Below are positions 44,115 to 56,084 of a stretch of 64,000 bases of DNA, in pieces. The position numbers and the translations under genes are program-made. Under the pieces are notes generated by a model that saw only the letters and a program-made list of their open reading frames with translations, searched no databases and had not been told where the DNA came from. Where the stretch lies: positions 19,239 through 83,238 of the forward strand of contig NW_024735410.1 of assembly GCF_018991925.1 (NCBI RefSeq), read 5' to 3'. The stretch's first letter is position 1. Every line of letters starts with the position of its first letter. This DNA is from Homarus americanus (taxonomy: Eukaryota; Arthropoda; Malacostraca; Decapoda; Nephropidae).

Positions 44115-45521
44115 AGACGAGATGCTCAGCACCGAGGCCGGTTTCTCCGTCAGCAACATCGTCACCTTGCAGGCCGTACAGTCCCTCGCCAGCACCCAGG
44201 CCTCAGTGTCGCCACCCGACAGTGATCTGGCCCTTGAGGAACTACGGACCGCGGCACGCGACGACCCCTCCTACACTCAGCTCTTGGAGAGTGTGAGAGG
44301 ACTGGGTTCCCTCGCGACCGTTTTGACCTCCACAACGCCCTACGCCCGTATTGGAAGATACGTGAGGACCTCTACGCAGATGGGGACATCGTCCTGTACG
44401 GTGCCCGTGTGGTCGTCCCTGCAGCTCTCCGTCGTCGCGTTCTGACCCGCTTACACGACAGCCATCGTGGAGCAGAGGCCACCAAGCGCCGCGCAAGGCA
44501 GGCTGTGTACTGGCCCGGCATTGACGCGGATATCGTCAATGCGGTCCGTGCCTGTGAGCCGTGCCAGATCATTTGCAGCCCAGTCAACAGCAAGAGCCCC
44601 TCTTGTGCGACGACGAACCCACCAGGCCCTTCGAGTCCGTGTCGGCTGATTTCTTCAGCACAGCTGGGAAACATTTCCTAGTTGTCGCCGACCGACTCTC
44701 TGGCTGGCCTGTGGTGGTAACCTGTGGCTCGGACACGACGTCTGCGGCCACCATTCGCCACTTCCGGCACCTCTTTCGTGACCTGGGCGTCCCCGTACGT
44801 TTGCGGACGGACGGTGGGCCACAGTTCACCAGCCGAGACTTCACAGGACTCCTGGAGCGTTGGGGAGTCCGCCACAACGTGTCAACACCCCACTACCCAC
44901 AGTCAAAACGGCCATGCTGAGGCTGCGGTCAAGACAGTCAAGCACCTCATCCTCAAGGTGGCCCCTTCAGGCAACATAGACTGTGAGGCGTTTGACAAAG
45001 GACTCCTGGAGTTACGTAATACTCCCACCCACACAGGGCGCTTCACTGCCCAGATCCTGTATGGTCACCCTCTCCGCTCTTGCGTTCCTGCACACGCCAA
45101 GGCCTTTGCGAAGGAGTGGCAGACCAGAGCCGAGAGCTGCGACCGCCGCGCCGCTTCACGTGCCCAGGACGCCAAGGCTCGGTATGACGACCGTGCCCGC
45201 CCTCTTCAGCCACTGGAGATTGGTGCTCTTGCCCGCGTCCAGGACCCGACGACGACACGTTGGGACAAGGTGGGCATAGTGATGGGCGTCGGCCGGTCGC
45301 GGGACTACAAGGTCAGGATGCCGAGCGGCCGTGTCTGGTGGAGGAACCGCCGCTTCCTCCGGCCAGTCCCACCCCCTGCTGCTGGCCCCCTGACCGAGGA
45401 CGAGTCACCTACACCTCACGAGGATCCGCCCCACAGTGCACCTCGACGCTCGGAGCAACTTAGGATAAAGAAGTCCGCTCAAGACAAAGACTATGAGCGT
45501 GAGGGGGGGAGGGAGATGTAG
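44090..45521 (+). pseudogene. pol: Integrase of pol, several frame breaks
   Basis: A HHCC zinc-binding module (LHDSHRGAEATKRRARQAVY and then CEPCQ) is followed by the catalytic core. The first Asp is in SADFF, the second in LRTDGGPQF, and the Glu follows NGHAEAAVKTVKH. A GPY/F-like C-terminal module (TTTRWDKVGIVMGV, WWRNRRFLRPV) ends near the polypurine tract. Frame breaks lie near 44090, 44300, 44593 and 44906. Two of them look like single-base losses or gains in short homopolymers, so some could be sequence errors. It would insert the cDNA and make the 5-bp target duplication. Confidence 0.92.
45501..45516 (+). other. Polypurine tract
   Basis: gagggggggagggaga directly abuts the 3' LTR and would prime plus-strand synthesis. 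Confidence 0.9.
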
Positions 45522-45802
45522 GTTATGTATATAAGCTACTGTGCCGAGTAGCAACCCTGTATATAAGCTACTGTGCCGAGTAGCATTTATATATATCATC
45601 ACATGGCAACACTGCACGTTATGTGGCAACATTGCCCCGAGGCTGCCTTATGGCAAGGCAGCCTTAGTCTGACTGTGTGAGCCGTGCATGGCACACGCGA
45701 GTCACCACTTGTATTTCTCTCATCCATAATAAACGGACTTCAGTGTTACACAGTGTTTCCCTACCCATCACTGCATTCTTCAGGGAACGCTAGTAACTTT
45801 CA
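45517..45802 (+). repeat. 3' LTR of the gypsy element (286 bp)
   Basis: It carries two of the 32-bp TATA-bearing units, AATAAA near 45728 and a gccttatg site. That site corresponds to the hAT target in the 5' LTR and so serves as the empty site. Confidence 0.95.
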
Positions 45803-45807
45803 GTAGT

Positions 45808-46384
45808 GTTTGAGCTGGACTTGTAAACATTCTTGTGACCTGATGTTTGCGCCCACTGTCTGGATGGCCGTTGCGTCATACCTGGTTGTTAGTCCGCTAC
45901 CTCACTACAGCTGCAGATGCACCACGTGGTTGGGTAAGTCCTCCAGCTGGGTGTTGGAGAAGGTTCTTGTTCCTCATATGATGAAGTTAGGAATTCATAG
46001 TTCCTCATATGATGAAGTTAGGAATTCATAGTTCCTCACCTGGGTGGAGTAGGGAGTCATCATTTCTTTGCTTCTCATCCAGTGTTGGTGGTGGCGGGTG
46101 TAAGGTGGACAGGGTGTGTCTGGTCCAGTCAGGTCAACATTGACTGCTAAGCACTGATTGTCACTCGAACAGTTGTTTCTTTCTTTCGAGTTGAAATTTT
46201 CACTTTTGTATATCACTTTTAGGTTGATGGTCAATCTTTGCACTGCACTGTTGGTGGGAGGATGTTGATAAATCCAGATGGGAGGAGAAAATGGGGAAAG
46301 GGAGTGCCCGACAAACCAGGCTGGCATCTGTCTCCATGGTCAAGAGACCACGGGCAGTGCCATCGTCCTCACCTTATGGAGGCT
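45808..46384 (-). mobile_element. Probable upstream part of LINE family B
   Basis: Read on the minus strand and joined across one copy of the gypsy duplication, the last codons here continue in frame into the LINE at 38613 (…QVQLKHY then HRLKSLG…). This supports that it is the other half of the interrupted LINE. Further upstream the coding signal is weak and broken by stops. A 31-bp tandem duplication (ttcctcatatgatgaagtta plus ggaattcatag) lies at 45970-46031. Confidence 0.45.
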
Positions 46385-46739
46385 GGAGACGGAGTGTAAT
46401 AATAATAATAATAATATTAATAAACGGTTTATTAATAGAGTTGCAGCCGGTGGCTGAAAATATACAGACTTACATTTGATTTAGACATAATGATATAATA
46501 TGCATTGAATACATTTACAGGGCTGTACAGTACATAAATCAGGAGTTGTTTATTATTTTAACAATAGATGGGATGATGCTGTTCTTATATCTATCGGTGC
46601 GGGCTCTTATGGGCTGAATTTTGTTGTAGTGGCGGACTGAGCGAGTTGGGTGGGGGGCTGCAGGTGGCAGGAGTTGGCGATGGCGAGGGTGGTGCAGTAG
46701 TCCACGGCCAAACCTTTCCAGTGCTTGGTGGTGGAGGTC

Positions 46740-46741
<2 letters not shown>
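46385..46741 (-). mobile_element. LINE family A, 5'-truncated copy 3
   Basis: On the minus strand: the family A RT C-terminus (from cagtgacctccaccaccaag), the same 3' UTR with attaataaaccgttt, and a short (ATT)n tail at about 46397-46420. Its 5' truncation point abuts a GT/CA tract (46742-46850). Confidence 0.85.
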
Positions 46742-46785
<44 letters not shown>

Positions 46786-46850
46786 TGTGCGTATGTGTGC
46801 GCGTGTGTGTGTGTATGTGTGTGTGTGTGTGTGTGTGGGTGTGTGTGCTG
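46742..46850 (+). repeat. (GT)n with GCGT interruptions
   Basis: About 110 bp of GT broken by gcgcgtgtgcg-type variants. Confidence 0.92.
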
Positions 46851-47267
46851 GTTGCTGGTGGGACAGCAGACGATAGAGACGTTTCATGCCATTAGTACGA
46901 TAACCACTACCACAATAATCACAAGATAAACAAGAGTAAACACTGCGGGGCTTGGCAGAAATGTGTATTATGAAATACAGTACTTTTAGACGTCGGGAAT
47001 TTGTAAACATCTTTAAAAAACTCCTCTAATTGGAAGTCTCTTTGGAGATAACGGAGGCTGATATGGCAACGAAGAAACTTATAAAGAGATTTCAAGATTT
47101 CAAAGAGAATGAAGAAATAAATTAATGTTGAAATCCTGGTAAAGCATTTTATAAGATATGATGTAGTTTTCTGTGATGAATAGTAGTAAATAGGGTAATT
47201 TAGATATTATGGGGAAACTTAGATAGTACAGACGGTGGCTAATGGATATACGGCGTCTCTTAATATG
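46851..47267. other. Spacer, nothing recognised
   Basis: No gene or repeat supported. Confidence 0.5.
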
Positions 47268-47269
47268 TA

Positions 47270-47482
47270 CAGTCGTCTGCATTTATAACTGATACATTGG
47301 CTGGCGCGTTTTGTGAAACGTAGCAACTCAGTGGAATGCTTATTTATCTTCCTTAGCCTATCAACTATTGTGAGGTTCCTTAGGACCATTCAGAGAATTT
47401 TAATACGATGTAAACAAACACAGATTTGCCACATCTCTCAAAATGCGTCAGCCACTGTACCAGGTATAAGTGTAGACGAATG
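47270..47482 (+). mobile_element. Tc1/mariner-type MITE, copy 3 (213 bp)
   Basis: Same family as 4927 and 13018. The left end is cagtcgtctgcatttataac, the right end complements it imperfectly (gtagacgaatg), and TA flanks both sides (47268-47269 and 47483-47484). Same orientation as the 13018 copy. Confidence 0.83.
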
Positions 47483-47484
47483 TA

Positions 47485-48349
47485 CATGGAACAATGAGGC
47501 CACATAAAAGGTGGACTAGCAATACTTAGGGACGGTAGGAAACATGGAGAGATGAATGACCAACAAGTTAATAAAAAATGTCAGTGTAGGATATGCAACA
47601 AAAGTGAACAACGGAAGAAGGTTGAATCAGAGGAAGTCTATGTTCTTATACTTAACAAATAAAAGTGAAGAGAGAGAGAGAGACACGATTATCAAAGCAA
47701 TTCAAGGCGCATTCCCTTGTCAAAAAACAATATACTTGGAGAAGGATTTTTGAACCGAAGAATGTGACCAAATATAAACATGTGTGCTGGGGAAGTGTTA
47801 CCATGTTGAGTGTGTCGTACTCGATGGCGTTCCATATCTACACTGAAAGACTGTCTGATGGCTCTAAATGGAAATTTTTCTTTACCTTCACTAAAATTCC
47901 AAAATATTGTTATGCCGCTTGATTGATGGGCTTCACGCCACAAAACGGCCAGAAATACACACGCAAATGCACACTTGTTAGTTTTTATGATTATAAATTT
48001 TTCAATTTACTTCACCATGTGAGATTCGTCTTACGATCAACACATAAACGTTTCCACGGATGAGTTACAATTGGCAGGGTAAATCCCTCAAAATCACTAT
48101 TGTTATGATAACGTCGTGCAAACATCGAGTGAAAATTGAATACTTGGATTATGGTCATATCACCTGTGACGATATGAAGGAGAGGTAATTGTGTGTTATT
48201 TGGGTCAGATTCCATCGTTTCGTATATATAAAATTACTCTTCAGTTTCACACACCTGTATTCTGTTAACACAACACCTGTTACAGCTGTTATCAGAGCGT
48301 TGATTAGCCAGGGGATGAGTCGGTGATGTAAGGTAACAACAGGTAGGGT
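47485..48349. other. Spacer, nothing recognised
   Basis: AT-rich, with a GT run at the right edge (48350-48376). No gene. Confidence 0.5.
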
Positions 48350-48381
48350 AGGTGTGTGTGTGTGTGTGTGTGTGTGTCGGC

Positions 48382-51300
48382 CACACCTGCACCTGCACCA
48401 ACACTTCCTACACTACACTAACACCCCCACACATACACCAACACTCCCACACCTACAACCAACAACCCCACACCTGCAGCAACACTCCCACACCTTCACT
48501 AGCACTCCCACACCTACACTCCCACACCTGTACCAACACTCCCACACCTGCACCAACACTCCCACACCTGTACCAACACTCCCACACCTACACCAACACT
48601 CCCACACCTGTACCAACACTCCCACACCCGCACCAACACTCCCACACCTGTACCAACACTCCCACTCCTACACCAACACACCAACACCTGTATCAACACT
48701 CCCACACCTGCACCAACACTCCCACACCTGTACCAACACTCCCACACCTATACCAACACCCACACATGTACCAACACCCCACACCTACACCAACACTCCC
48801 CACACCTGTACCAACACTCCACATCTGTACCAACACCCCACACCCACACCAACACTCCAACACCCTAACACCCCACACCCTACACCAACCTCACACCTAC
48901 ACCAACACCCCCACCTGTACCAACACTCCCACACCTATACCAACACTCCCACACCTACACCAACACCCCACACCTGTGCCAACAACACTCCCACTACACC
49001 TACACCAACGCTCCAACACCTGTACCAACACTCCCACACCTGTACTAACACCCCACACCTGTACCAACACTCCCACACCTGCACCAACACTCCCACACCT
49101 GTACCAACACCCCACACCGGCACCAACACTCCCACACCTGTACCAACCCTCAAACACCTACACCAAGACTCCAACACCTGTATCAACACTCCCACACCTG
49201 CACCAGCACCCCACACTACACCAACACCCCACACCTGTACCAACACTCTCACACCTACACCAACACCCCACACCTGTACCAACACTCTCACACCTACCAA
49301 CACTCCCACACCTACACCAACACTCCCACCTACACCAACACTCCCATACCTGTACCAACACTCTCACACCTACACCAACACTCCCACACCTGTACCAACA
49401 CCCCACACCTGCAGCAACACTCCCACACCTGTACCAACCCTCAAACACCTACACCAAGACTCCAACACCTGTATCAACACTCCACGCCTGCACCAGCACT
49501 CCCACACCTACACCAATACTCCCACACCTGTACCAACACTCTCACACCCGCACCAACACTCCCACACCTGTACCAACACTCTCACACCTACACCAACATT
49601 CCCACACCTACACCAACACTCTCACACCTGTGCCAACACCCCACACCTATACCAACACTCCCACACCTGTACCAGCACCCACACCTACACCAACGCTCCA
49701 ACACCTGTACCAACACCCCACACCTGTACTAACACTCCCACACCTGCCAACACTCCACACCTGCACCAACACTCCCACACCTGTACCAACACTCCCACAC
49801 CGGCATCAACACTCCCACACTGTACCAACCCTCAAACACCTACACCAAGACTCCAACACCTGTATCAACACTCCCACACCTGCACCAGCACTCCCACACC
49901 CTACACCAACACCCCACACCTGTACCAACACTCACACCTACACCAACACTCCCACATCTGTACCACTCTCACACCTACACCAACACCCCACACCTACACC
50001 AACACCCCACACCTACACCAACACTCCCACACCTGCACCAGCACTCCCACACCTACACCAACACTCCCATACCTGTACCAACACTCACACCTACACCAAC
50101 ACTCCCACACCTGTACCAACACTCCCACACCTGCAGCAACACTCCCACACCTGTACCAACCCTCAAACACCTACACCAAGACTCCAACACCTGTATCAAC
50201 ACTCCCACGCCTGCACCAGCACTCCCACACCTACACCAATACTCCCACACCTGTACCAACACTCACACCCGCACCAACACTCCCACACCTGTACCAACAC
50301 TCTCACACCTACACCAACATTCCCACACCTACACCACACTCTCACACCTGTACCAACCTCCCACACCTATCCCACACCTGTACCAGCACTCCCACACCTA
50401 CACCAACACCCACACCTGTACCAACACTCTCACACCTACACCAACACTCCCACATCTGTACCAACACACCAACACCTGTATCAACACCCACACCTGCACT
50501 AACACCCCACACCTACACCAACACCCCACACCTGTACCAACACCTCACACCTACACCAACACTCCCACACCTGCACCAACACTCCCACACCTGTACCAAC
50601 ACTCCCACCCTACACCAACACACCAACACCTGTATCAACACTCCCACACCTGCGCCAACATTCCACACCTATACCAACACTCTCACACCACACCAACACC
50701 CCACACCTACACCAACACTCCCACACCTATACCAACACTCCCACACCTATACCAGCATTCCCACACCTGTATCAACACTCCCATAACTGCACCAACACCC
50801 CACACCTGTACCAACACTCTCACACCTACAGCAACACTCCCACACCTACACCCACACCTCCACACTTGTACCAACACTCCCACACCTACCATCACTCCAC
50901 ACCTGTATCAACACATAGCTGCACCAACACTCCCACACCTGTATCAACACTCCCATAACTGCACCAACACTATCAACACTCCCCATACCTGTATCAACAC
51001 TCCCATAACTGCACCAACACTCCCACACCTATACCAACACTCCCACACCTGTATCAACACTCCCATAACTGCACCAACACCCCACACCTGCACCAACACT
51101 CCCACACCTATACCAACACTCCCACACCTGTATCAACACTCCCACACCTATACCAACACTCCCACACCTGTATCAACACCCCATAACTGCACCAACACTC
51201 CCACACCTGCACCAACACTCCACACCTATACCAACACCCCACACCTGTATCAACACTCCCATAATTGCACCAACACTCCCACACCTGCACCAACAGTCCC

Positions 51301-54300
51301 ACACCTGTATCAACACTCCCACACCTGCACCAACACTCCCACACCTGTATCAACACTCCCACACCTGTATCAACACTCCCATAACTGCACCAACACTCCC
51401 ACACCTGTATCAACACTCCCATAACTGCACCAACACTCCCACACCTGCACCAACACTCCCACACCTGTACTCCACACCTGTATCAACACCCCATAACTGC
51501 ACCAACACTCCCACACCTGTATCAACACTCCCATAACTGCACCAACACTCCCACACCTGCACCAACACTCCCACACCTGTATCAACACTCCCACACCTGC
51601 ACCAACACCCCACACCTATACCAACACTCCCACACCTGTATCAACACTCCCATAACTGCACCAACACTCCCACACCTGTATCAACACTCCCATAACTGCA
51701 CCAACACTCCCACACCTGTATCAACACTCCCATAACTGCACCAACACTCCCACACCTGCACCAACACTCCCACACCTATACCAACACTCTCACACCTACA
51801 CCAACACTCCCACACCTACACCAACACTCCCACACCTATACCAACACTCCCACACCTATACCAGCATTCCCACACCTGTATCAACACTCCCACAACTGCC
51901 CAACACTCCACACCTGTACCAACACTCTCACCTACAACACTCCCACACCTACACAACACTCCCACACTGTACCAACACTCCACACCTATACCATCACTCC
52001 CACACCTGTATCAACCTCCCATAGCTGCACCAACACTCCCACACCTGTATCAACACTCCCATAACTGCACCAACACCCCCACACCTGTATCAACACTCCC
52101 ATAACTGCACCAACCTCACACCTGTATCAACACTCCACACCTATACCAACACTCCCACACCTGTATCAACACTCCCATAAGTGCACCAACACTCTCACAC
52201 CTGCACCAACACTCCCACACCTGTACCAACACCCTCACACCTACACCAACATTCCCACACCTACACCAACACCTCACACCTGTACCAACACTCCACACCT
52301 ATACCAACACTCCCACACCTGTACCAGCACTCCCACCTACACCAACGCTCCAACACCTGTACCAACACTCCCCACCTGTACCAACACTCCCACACCTCAA
52401 CACCCCACACCTGCACCAACACTCCCACACCTGTACCAACACTCCCACACCGCATCAACCCCACACCTGTACCAACCCTCAAACACCTACACCAAGACTC
52501 CAACACCTGATCAACATCCCACACCTGCACCAGCACTCCCACCTACACCAACACTCCCACACCTGACCAACACCCACACCTCACCAACCCCCACACCTGT
52601 ACCAACACCTCACACCTACACCAACACTCACACCTACCAACCTCCCACACCTACACCAACACCCCACACCTGCCAGCACTCCCACACCTACACCAACACC
52701 CCATACCTGTACCAACACTCTCACACCTACACCAACACTCCCACACCTGCCAACACCCCACACCTGCAGCAACACTCCCACACCTGTACCAACCCTCAAA
52801 CACCTACACCAAGACTCCAACACCTGTATCAACACTCCCACGCCTGCACCAACTCCCACACCTACAACTCCACACCTCAACACTCTCACCCCACCAACCT
52901 CCACCTGTACAACACCTCACACCTACACCAACATTCCCACACCTACACCAACACTCTCACACCTGTACCAACACTCCCACACCTATACCAACACTCCCAC
53001 ACCTGTACCCACACTCCCACACCTACACCAACACTCCCCACACCTGTACCAACACTCTCACACCTACACCAACACTCCCACATCTGTACCAACACACCAA
53101 CACCTGTATCAACACTCCCACCTGCACTAACACTCCCACACCTACACCAACCTCCACACCTGTACCAACACCTCACACCTACACCAACACTCCACACCTG
53201 CACCAACACTCCCACACCTGTACCAACACCTCCACACCAACACAACACCTGTATCAACACCCCACACCTGCCAACACTCCCACACCTATACCAACACTCT
53301 CACACCTCACCAACACTCCCACACCTACACCAACACTCCCACACCTATACCAACACTCCCACACCTATCCAGCATTCCACACCTGTATCAACACCCATAA
53401 CTGCACCAACACTCCACACCTGTACCAACACTCTCACACCTACAGCAACCTCCCACCTACACCAACACTCCCACACTTGTACCAACACTCCCACACCTAT
53501 ACCATCACTCCCACACCTGTATCAACACTCCCATAGCTGCACCAACACTCCCACACCTGTATCAACACTCCCATAACTGCACCAACACTCCCCACACCTG
53601 TATCAACACTCCCATAACTGCACCAACACTCCCACACCTGTCAACACTCCCAAACTGCACCAACACTCCCACATACAACACTCCCACACCTGTATCAACA
53701 CCCCATACTGCCAACACTCCCACACCTGCCAACCTCCACCTATACCAACACTCCCACACCTGTATCAACACTCACACCTATACCAACACTCCCACACCTG
53801 TATCAACACTCCATAACTGCCCCACCTGCACCAACAGTCCCACACCTGTCAACCTCCCACACCTGCACCAGCCTCCCACACCTGTGTCAGCATACACACC
53901 TGTATCAACACTCCCATAACTGCCAACACTCCCACACCTGTATCAACACTCCCATAACTGCTTGCTCCCACCTGCCAACACTCCCACACCTGTATCAACA
54001 CTCCCATAACTGCACCAACACTCCCACATAACATCAACACTCCCATAACTACCAACACTCCCCACACCTGTATCAACACTCCCATAACTGCACCAACACT
54101 TGCTCCACACACCAACACCTCCCCACACCTGTATCAACACTCCCACACCTGCCAACCTCCCACACCCTGCTTACTCCACCTGTATCCAACCTCCCCTGCT
54201 TCTGCTGCTCCCACACACCTCCAACACTCCCTGCTGCACCAACCTCCCACCTGTATCCAACACTCCCATAACTGCACCAACCTCCCACCTGCTGCCTCCC

Positions 54301-54305
54301 TCCAT
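48382..54305 (+). repeat. 6-kb satellite of a 20-bp unit
   Basis: About 300 units of caacactcccacacctgtac and close variants (ctgcac, ctacac, ctatac, ctgtat). Stretches with different variant composition are visible. A larger block of several units (around ccctcaaacacctacaccaa) recurs near 49135, 49430, 49825, 50155, 52470 and 52790. Between about 50930 and 51740 a 40-bp dimer alternating cccataactgcac and cccacacctgtat dominates. The unit has no stop in any forward frame, which explains the 716- and 810-codon frames. The right end (about 52500-54305) degrades through many short deletions. Confidence 0.97.
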
Positions 54306-54879
54306 CCCCTCACAGGCTCTTCATCTCCCATAGCTGAAGTGTGGTCGGATGGACAATGCAAGAAAAGGCTCCAATCAGAAATTGTTTCCTGCACTATTTA
54401 CAAGGGACAAATCAACCAATAGATAAAAAGCTTCTAATAAAAATAGATAGATAATAGATGATTCTACACAGACAGACGGGCAAACAGACAGACAGAAATA
54501 CTCTGGACGGCGTATTTCAGCTGCAGATATCTTTAACTGATCGTAAATATTTTTGTTGGCAACGAGAATCAAATCTTATCTATATTTCTTGGCGGCAGAC
54601 ATTTAATTCCAGAAAACATAAAACACAAGAATGGAGAAGCTACTTGTGGAGCCTGTTGGCCCCGCCATGCTAGGCAGTCCCCGTTTACACCATAAACTTT
54701 ATCGCTCATATGTCATCCAACATACATTTGAAGCTATCAGCGTATTCTTGGTAATAATGATGTTTGGTAACTTGTTTTCACTCATCCACTACTCTGTTCA
54801 AACCAATGTTTATCTGTTCTGGCGCCCTAAAATCTGGTTTGTCTAATTTAATACCATTGCTACACGAATTCGCTCCCCA
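54306..54879. other. Spacer, nothing recognised
   Basis: A short CAGA tract lies at about 54469-54498. No gene. Confidence 0.5.
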
Positions 54880-55335
54880 AAAAGATAGTTTGAGTACTCG
54901 AGGGAGTGCAAATTAAAGATCTTTAACCTGTCTGTACTCAAGGTTCCTAATGCCCCGGATTAGTCTTGTCTTTCTCCTCTGAATGCTTTCTACTGATTCT
55001 ATATCATTCTTCTTCTTTACTTGCTTTGATGACCTGAACTGAACTTCTGTAATCCAAGTGAGGTCTCCTGGCTTTGAGATAAAGTTTATGATAACCTCGC
55101 TAGTCTTGTAACTAATATATCTTGCATAAGCAAGTACTTTGTTAACAGCATTTTCCTAGCATATACTGTACACACACATTGTTGTCTTGGGTTATGATTC
55201 CTACTTATCATTACTCTAAGCTTTTTCTCAATGATCTGGTTTCTCTCCTTTCATTCTCAACTGATATCAGGTTCTCTGTTTCCATATTCTCGACAAGTAT
55301 TTTACATTTGTCCGGCCAATTTGATCTGCCATTTT
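54880..55335 (-). mobile_element. CR1-like LINE fragment
   Basis: On the minus strand several frames together give RT thumb-region phrases: EKKLRVMISRNHNPRQQC, then NAVNKVLAYARYISYK, then KKNDIESVESIQRRKTRLIR followed by NLEYRQVKDL. These correspond to the widely conserved 'E-K-D-L-G-V' and 'I-E-S-V-Q-R-R' regions of CR1/Jockey-type RTs. It is broken by frameshifts and stops and both ends are missing. It differs from the A, B and RTE-like families in the window. Confidence 0.65.
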
Positions 55336-56084
55336 TCAGAATATATTACTTAAGACGCTGCTGCAATATAACGAAGAATATAACCATAAATATGTAAATG
55401 AAATATAACCCATCAAAGACGTTATGGTTTTTATATATCCTAGAACAAATGATTAGCAGAAATTAAAAATATATTGATATTTCATCATTGCTCATTAGGT
55501 TCATGGTTGGTGAAGACATTTTCATATGCCTCTTCTTTTTATTTTCTCATTTTGTTTTCGTTCTCTCTCTCAGGTGGGTTTTTTCAATAAATTCTTTCAG
55601 CAAACCCCTGAGCGCTTGGCTATTGTGCGTTGCTAACTTAGCTTGGAAGTGATGGCCGGGAGAGGTGAAGGAGGGTTGTCAGTGTTAGAGAGGGAGGTGG
55701 AGGTGTGTGGGGGATGGAGGGGGTGTGGAGGGGTTGTCGGTGGGAGAGATTAGGAGGGTGAAGTGTGGGGATGGGGTGTGGAGAAGGGGTTGTCAGTGGG
55801 GGGGCCCCAGGAGGGTGCTGGAGCTGTGTGTGGGGTGGAGGTGTGTGGAGGAAAGGATGGGTTGTCGGTGGGAGGGACTGGGGAAGTGGGCTGTGTGTGT
55901 GAGATGGGGGAAGTGTGTGGAAGGGGAGACAGAGGAAAGGAAGATGAGGAGAGAAAGAAAAATGGGGTTGTGGTGAGGATTGGTGAAAGGTGAGAGCTTA
56001 AGGTAATGAGAGTGTGGTGATGAGAGGGAGACAAAACAAACATTGGCTGTGTCAGGCAGGGCTTTTGTTTTGATTTCTCTCCAT
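55336..56084. other. Spacer with a G-rich block
   Basis: About 55655-55945 is strongly G-rich on the plus strand, with loosely repeated ggggttgtc(a/g)gtggg and gtgtggag phrases. No gene. Confidence 0.5.

Larger units (their letters stand above)
38614..45802 (+). mobile_element. Ty3/gypsy LTR retrotransposon, defective, nested
   Basis: The LTRs start tgtaggttatg and end in tca. A tggcgcag primer-binding site follows the 5' LTR and a polypurine tract precedes the 3' LTR. The internal order is gag, protease, RT, RNase H, integrase, as in Ty3/gypsy. It lies in opposite orientation inside a LINE, with a 5-bp duplication carrying one mismatch (gtaat 38609-38613, gtagt 45803-45807). Its 5' LTR holds a hAT element. 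Coding capacity is lost through one nonsense codon, a small RT deletion and about six further frame breaks. LTR-LTR differences (about seven in 286 bp by eye) imply a moderately recent insertion. Confidence 0.96.

Noticed and set aside
48352..50786. Very long forward open frames (over 700 codons) through the 20-bp array
   Set aside because: The repeat unit has no stop codon in any forward frame, so all frames stay open. The peptides are simple Thr/Pro/His/Asn periodicities with no start context or domain.
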